Assembly: GCA_036496605.1 (NCBI GenBank) | Contig: DASXKV010000033.1 | Coordinates: forward strand, 62,001-126,000 | Length of the DNA: 64,000 nucleotides | Direction: 5' to 3' | From: Gemmatimonadaceae bacterium | GTDB lineage: Bacteria > Gemmatimonadota > Gemmatimonadetes > Gemmatimonadales > Gemmatimonadaceae | In this document: piece after piece, positions 60,195 to 64,000 of the stretch | Numbering within the stretch: position 1 is the stretch's first letter | Layout of the letters: the number at the start of each line of letters is the position of its first letter | Notes under the pieces: generated by a model | The model's database searches: none | What the model saw: only the letters and a program-made list of their open reading frames with translations | Told to the model about the DNA's origin: nothing | Translations under genes and position numbers: made by a program

Positions 60195-62888
60195 ATGCTG
60201 AATGAGCTCTGGAGCGACCTTCGCTACCGCGTCCGCGCGATCCTGCGTCGCGGGGCCCTCGAGCACGACATGGATGACGAGTTGCGCTTTCACCTCGAGC
60301 GCGAAACCGAGAAGTACGTGCGCATGGGCCTCTCCCGCGACGATGCCGCGCGGCGCGCCCGCCTTGCATTTGGCGGCGTCGAACGCGCGAAGGAGGAGAG
60401 CCGCGACATACGTGGGACGATCCTGCTGGAGCACACGCTGCAGGATCTGCGGTACGCGATGCGCGGGCTCCGTGCGCGGCCAGCGTTCACACTCGGTATC
60501 GTTCTGACGCTCGGACTCGGCATCGGCGCGAACGCAACGATGTTCGGCATCATCGACCGGCTGCTGTTCCGTACGCCGCCGTATCTGCGTGACGCGCAGC
60601 AGACGCATCGTGTGTACTTGACGTGGAGATCCGATGGCAGCGATCGAACCGAGCGGCAGATGCAGTTCGCGCGCTATTTCGACTTCACGCGATGGACGCA
60701 CACCTTCTCGTCTATCGCCGCCTTTGCGACATGGCGGCCACCCGTCGGTGATGGCGACGCAGCGCGCCAGCGGCCGGTCACGGCGGCGAGCGCGAGCTAC
60801 TTCGATCTTTTCGATGCGAAGCCCGTGCTCGGCCGCTTCTTCACGGCGTTCGATGATAGCGTGCCGCGCGGCTCGCCGGTTGTCGTCCTCGGATATTCAT
60901 TCTGGCAGTCGGAATTCGGCGGCCGCGCCGCTGTGCTCGGGACTCGCCTCCGCATTGGCCACACGTTGTGTACGATCATCGGCGTGGCGCCGGAGCGCTT
61001 CACCGGCGTATCCGACCAAGGTGTCCCGGCGGTGTACGTCCCGATCACGACTTTTGCCTGGGACCTGCGCGGCTCGGATTACTCGGGCCTGTACACCTGG
61101 AGCTGGCTCGAGATTGTCGTTAGGCGCAGGCCCGAGATGAGCGTGGCCGCGGCAAACGCCGATCTGACGTCGGCCCTTCGTCGCAGCTGGGTTGCTCAGG
61201 CGTCGGCGACGGGCGCACCCGCCGCGCTCGAGTCGTATCGTCCGCGGGCGGCGCTCGGACCGATTCAGCTGCAACGCGGGCCGCAGGCGGGCGCCGAGGG
61301 CAAGGTCATGGCCTGGGTGAGTGGCGTCGCGGTCATTGTCCTGCTCATCGCGTGCGCGAACGTCGCCAACCTGCTGCTGTCCCGGGCGCTTGCGCGCCGG
61401 CGCGAGATCGCGCTCCGGCTCGCGCTCGGCGTGAGTCGCGGACGATTGATTCGACAGCTGCTCACTGAGTCGCTTTTGCTCGCACTGTTCGGAGGGCTAC
61501 TGGGACTGGCTGTCGCGCAGTGGGGTGGTGGCGTGCTGCGCGCGTCCTTTCTCTCCGGTGATTCGCCGGGTGGCGCGCTGACTGACCCGCGAACGCTCAT
61601 CGTCGCGCTCGTCGGCAGCGCCGTGACGGCGCTGCTCACTGGCATTGCTCCGTCGTTGTATGCGCTACGTTCGGACGTTGCGCACGCGCTCGGCGCCGGG
61701 GGACGCGACGCCGGTGCGCACCGGTCGCGCGCGCGCACGATGCTCCTCGTGCTACAGGCGACACTGTCGGTCGTGCTGCTCGTCGGTGCGGGGCTGTTCG
61801 TTCGTAGCCTGCAGAAGGTGCGCGCGATGCGGCTTGGCTATGACGTCTCGCCAGTACTCGTCGTCGCGGTCAACAGACGTGGCGTAGTGCTGAGCGACAC
61901 ACAGCACATGAGGCTGGAAGATCGCTTAGTGGCCGAGGCGCGGGCAACGCCGGGCGTGCTCAGCGCGAGCCAGGTCGCGTCGGTCCCCTTCTGGGCGAAC
62001 GAGGGGCGTCCTCTCTTCGTGCCCGGTGTCGACAGCGTCGGCGCGCGCGGAAGCTTCTATCTCCAGGCCGGCAATTCCGAGTACTTCAAGACGATCGGCA
62101 CGCGACTTCTCCGCGGACGCAATTTCGATACGCGAGACGATGCCCGCTCGCCACGCGTTGCCATCGTCAGCGACGGCATGGCGCGCGCCCTCTGGCCAGG
62201 TGCCGACCCGTTAGGCGAGTGCATTCGTATTTCCGCCGACACCGCACCGTGTACGACGGTGGTCGGCGTCGTCGAGGAAATGCGCCTTCGCTCGCTCACG
62301 GCGGAGCGAGAACACACCTACTATCTGCCGATCGCGCAGTATGGCGAGGCGACGGGCATGCTCCTCGTCCGCGTCGCGGGCGACGCCGACGACTATGGCG
62401 ATCGCGTGAGGCGCCGGCTGCAGCGACTGATGCCCGGCGCGGCGTATGTGTCGGTCATGCCGTTCCGAGACGCGGTGGACCCAACGATGCAGAGTTGGCG
62501 TTTCGGCGCGACGATGTTCGTCGCGTTCGGCGCGCTCGCGCTCACGCTCGCCGGCGTCGGGCTGTATGGCGTCATTGCATACGGCGTCGCCCAACGACGG
62601 CAGGAGATCGGCGTGCGGCTGGCGTTAGGCGCTTCGACGATCCATGTCGTGCGTCTCGTCGTCGGCGACGGCCTGCGCCTGGTGGTCGTCGGCGTCCTTT
62701 TCGGCAGCGCGGTTGCGCTCTTCGCGAGTCGCTGGGTGGCGGCGCTTCTCTTTCAGGAGTCGCCGTCGGATCCTGTGGTGTACACGATCGTTGCAACGGT
62801 GCTGCTCGTTGTCGCAGTGCTCGCGACGGCTGGGCCGGCGGCGGGTGCGGCACGAGTGGATCCGAACGTAGCATTGCGCGCGGACTGA
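60195..62888 (+). CDS. MacB/FtsX-like ABC permease (orphan duplicated-permease type)
   Basis: An 897-residue permease of the same family and length as its divergent neighbour. Cytoplasmic leader HDMDDELRFHLERETEKYVRMGLSRDDAARRARLAFGG, first FtsX block FTLGIVLTLGLGIGANATMFGIIDRLLF, a MacB-like periplasmic domain, and a C-terminal GLYGVIAYGVAQRRQEIGVRLALGAS with three membrane segments. Ribosome binding site AGGGAGAG before the ATG. Divergent from the PadR gene and likely in its regulon. Ends 108 bases before the carbonic-anhydrase-like gene. Confidence 0.88.
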   Translation: MLNELWSDLRYRVRAILRRGALEHDMDDELRFHLERETEKYVRMGLSRDDAARRARLAFGGVERAKEESRDIRGTILLEHTLQDLRYAMRGLRARPAFTLGIVLTLGLGIGANATMFGIIDRLLFRTPPYLRDAQQTHRVYLTWRSDGSDRTERQMQFARYFDFTRWTHTFSSIAAFATWRPPVGDGDAARQRPVTAASASYFDLFDAKPVLGRFFTAFDDSVPRGSPVVVLGYSFWQSEFGGRAAVLGTRLRIGHTLCTIIGVAPERFTGVSDQGVPAVYVPITTFAWDLRGSDYSGLYTWSWLEIVVRRRPEMSVAAANADLTSALRRSWVAQASATGAPAALESYRPRAALGPIQLQRGPQAGAEGKVMAWVSGVAVIVLLIACANVANLLLSRALARRREIALRLALGVSRGRLIRQLLTESLLLALFGGLLGLAVAQWGGGVLRASFLSGDSPGGALTDPRTLIVALVGSAVTALLTGIAPSLYALRSDVAHALGAGGRDAGAHRSRARTMLLVLQATLSVVLLVGAGLFVRSLQKVRAMRLGYDVSPVLVVAVNRRGVVLSDTQHMRLEDRLVAEARATPGVLSASQVASVPFWANEGRPLFVPGVDSVGARGSFYLQAGNSEYFKTIGTRLLRGRNFDTRDDARSPRVAIVSDGMARALWPGADPLGECIRISADTAPCTTVVGVVEEMRLRSLTAEREHTYYLPIAQYGEATGMLLVRVAGDADDYGDRVRRRLQRLMPGAAYVSVMPFRDAVDPTMQSWRFGATMFVAFGALALTLAGVGLYGVIAYGVAQRRQEIGVRLALGASTIHVVRLVVGDGLRLVVVGVLFGSAVALFASRWVAALLFQESPSDPVVYTIVATVLLVVAVLATAGPAAGAARVDPNVALRAD

Positions 62889-62996
62889 GCTTTCGGCGCG
62901 GCGAGGCGATCTCGCTTGCCAATGAAATGATGGGACCGCCGCGATGTCAGCCGGACGCCGAGAGTGGCCGGACTCGTCGGGATTATGTTTGTCTCC

Positions 62997-63533
62997 ATGC
63001 CCGAAATTCTGTCCGTCGAGAAGCCGGTCGACATTCTGCCGATTTATCGCGGGACTCCGGTTGGCCATCTGCTCGAGTACCACAACCTGGGGCGGCCCCT
63101 CAACGGGGGTACGCGACCCGAGCTGCTCATCGGCATGTGCATGGACAGCCGCAAAACGCTGCGCATACCTAACGATTTCGCGTTCGTCCTGCGCACTGCC
63201 GGGGCCAATATGCGCGACAACGAGTTTCGCATCTCGTACGCGATTGCCGTGGGCGGGGTACGCACGATCGCACTCATCGCGCACACGGACTGCGGCATGG
63301 CGCGCCTCCAGCAGCGCCGTGAGCAGTTTATCCAAGGCATGGTGGCCAGCGCCGGCTGGGACCGCGCTCGCGCGGAGCGGCACTTCGCCGAGAGTGCGCC
63401 GAAGTTCGGGATCCGCGACGAGGTGGAGTTCGTGCTGCAGGAAGCCGCGCGACTCTGCGCGATCTACCCCAAGATCCAGGTCGCACCGCTGCTGTACAAG
63501 GTCGATGACGATCTATTGTACCAAGTGCTATGA
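62997..63533 (+). CDS. Beta-carbonic-anhydrase-like protein
   Basis: A protein of about 178 residues with the zinc-ligand motifs LIGMCMDSR and IAHTDCGMARL (Cys, Asp, His, Cys), as in beta-class carbonic anhydrases that interconvert CO2 and bicarbonate. Some proteins of this clan have other roles, so the reaction is not certain. The start is not clear: ATG at 62997 chosen, with ATG at 62985 and GTG at 62964 in frame. Same strand as the permease upstream. Converges with the coiled-coil gene 9 bases later. Confidence 0.85.
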   Translation: MPEILSVEKPVDILPIYRGTPVGHLLEYHNLGRPLNGGTRPELLIGMCMDSRKTLRIPNDFAFVLRTAGANMRDNEFRISYAIAVGGVRTIALIAHTDCGMARLQQRREQFIQGMVASAGWDRARAERHFAESAPKFGIRDEVEFVLQEAARLCAIYPKIQVAPLLYKVDDDLLYQVL

Positions 63534-63542
63534 CGGGTCACC

Positions 63543-64000
63543 TCAGCCGACGTCGAGATTCCGCACGTAGTCATCCAAGTCCTTACGCTGAACGTCTCGG
63601 CGGGCTCCGAGTTCCTCGCGATCGCGCTGGAGTTTCTCGATTTCAGACTCCTGATCGTTGAGCTTCGCCAAGAGACGCGCGTAATAGGGAGTATTCGGGG
63701 AGACGGTTTTCATGTCCTCCCGAATGCGCGCCTGTTCTTGGGTGATGACTGCGAGTCGCTGCGTGCGGTCCGCGATCTGGCGTTCGGTTTCCGTTAGTTC
63801 CTGGCGAAACTGCGCCGCTCTCGCGAGGGCGTCGCGTACGTCGCTCGGCAGCTCGCCGCTGCGCCAGGCCAGGAGCAGCGGGCCGAAATCGGCGCCAAGG
63901 AGAGACACGGTCGACGAGGCGATGAATTCCTCTTTGACCGTGAATGTTGCGACCTTGCCGGCGGGCGCGATGCCTTCGAATCGATAGAGACCGGGAAGCG
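63543..64000 (-). CDS. C-terminal part of a DUF4139-like protein with coiled-coil tail (5' truncated)
   Basis: The frame is open from the window edge (first visible residues LPGLYRFEGIAPAGKVATF) to a TGA at 63543. The segment APAGKVATFTVKEEF resembles the end of DUF4139 beta-sandwich domains. It is followed by a long helix, FRQELTETERQIADRTQRL onward, a heptad-like coiled coil of about 85 residues ending VRNLDVG. Function unknown. The start lies outside the window. Confidence 0.75.
   Translation of the reverse strand, partial: LPGLYRFEGIAPAGKVATFTVKEEFIASSTVSLLGADFGPLLLAWRSGELPSDVRDALARAAQFRQELTETERQIADRTQRLAVITQEQARIREDMKTVSPNTPYYARLLAKLNDQESEIEKLQRDREELGARRDVQRKDLDDYVRNLDVG

Noticed and set aside
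1-64000. Mobile elements, integrases, tRNA or rRNA genes
   Set aside because: No transposase or integrase motifs were seen in any convincing frame, and no tRNA or rRNA core sequences were recognised by eye; a covariance-model search would settle RNA genes.

Overview
The window is 64 kb of high-GC, gene-dense bacterial chromosome. Both ends cut genes, and no rRNA, tRNA, insertion sequence, phage gene or CRISPR array was seen. Several traits together suggest a soil Gemmatimonadota or Acidobacteriota-type bacterium: three large MacB/FtsX-like orphan permeases paired with PadR regulators, many exported peptidases and hydrolases, two DinB proteins, MdtABC-type RND pumps, and small membrane proteins with a coiled tail. 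Gemmatimonadota is the better guess, but this is inference from gene content and not a phylogenetic result.

Layout. 1-6.5 kb: the end of an IorB-like molybdenum hydroxylase, then a 1701-residue TPR protein with an internal C39-like cysteine peptidase domain. 6.5-22 kb, all on the minus strand: an aldehyde-oxidase set (2Fe-2S, FAD and molybdenum subunits), DoxX and a CatE-like dioxygenase, then a membrane-fusion protein, two RND permeases and the 5-oxoprolinase genes pxpB-pxpC-pxpA. 22-29 kb: a patatin-like exported lipase with a barrel-like C-terminus, an HD phosphohydrolase, a small membrane protein, and a four-gene cluster in which an ECF sigma factor sits between two proteins carrying glycogen-binding (CBM48/AMPK-like) modules. 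29-34 kb: DinB, a MetR-like LysR regulator, and a PadR/permease pair with a 46-bp palindrome upstream. 34-43 kb: a second small membrane protein, a SET-domain protein, a YncE-phosphoesterase fusion, a barrel protein, a CocE-type hydrolase and an NlpC/P60-like protein without its catalytic cysteine. 43-53 kb: a cyanophycinase-like/beta-lactamase-like fusion translationally coupled to an M1 peptidase, a class V PLP enzyme, a coupled M20 peptidase/MarR/membrane-protein operon, a TVP38 protein, an exported DinB protein and an HGSNAT-like acyltransferase. 53-57 kb: a propeller lipoprotein coupled to a GT4 glycosyltransferase and a membrane PHP-domain protein. 57-64 kb: a PadR gene between two divergent 897-residue permeases, a beta-carbonic-anhydrase-like protein, and the end of a DUF4139-like coiled-coil protein.

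Translational coupling is a recurring theme: ATGA or GTGA overlaps join many gene pairs. Starts were often placed inside longer open frames, using these overlaps, ribosome binding sites or signal peptides.

The most unusual signal is a DNA word and not a gene. CGTTAGGC/GCCTAACG occurs about once per 1-1.5 kb, on both strands and in several codon frames, including rare TTA and AGG codons. By hand I counted about 41 exact octamers and about 55 copies of the heptamer CGTTAGG. Other points of interest are the CBM48-sigma operon, two pseudo-enzyme domains with missing catalytic residues, the giant TPR-C39 protein, and dispersed intergenic inverted repeats.
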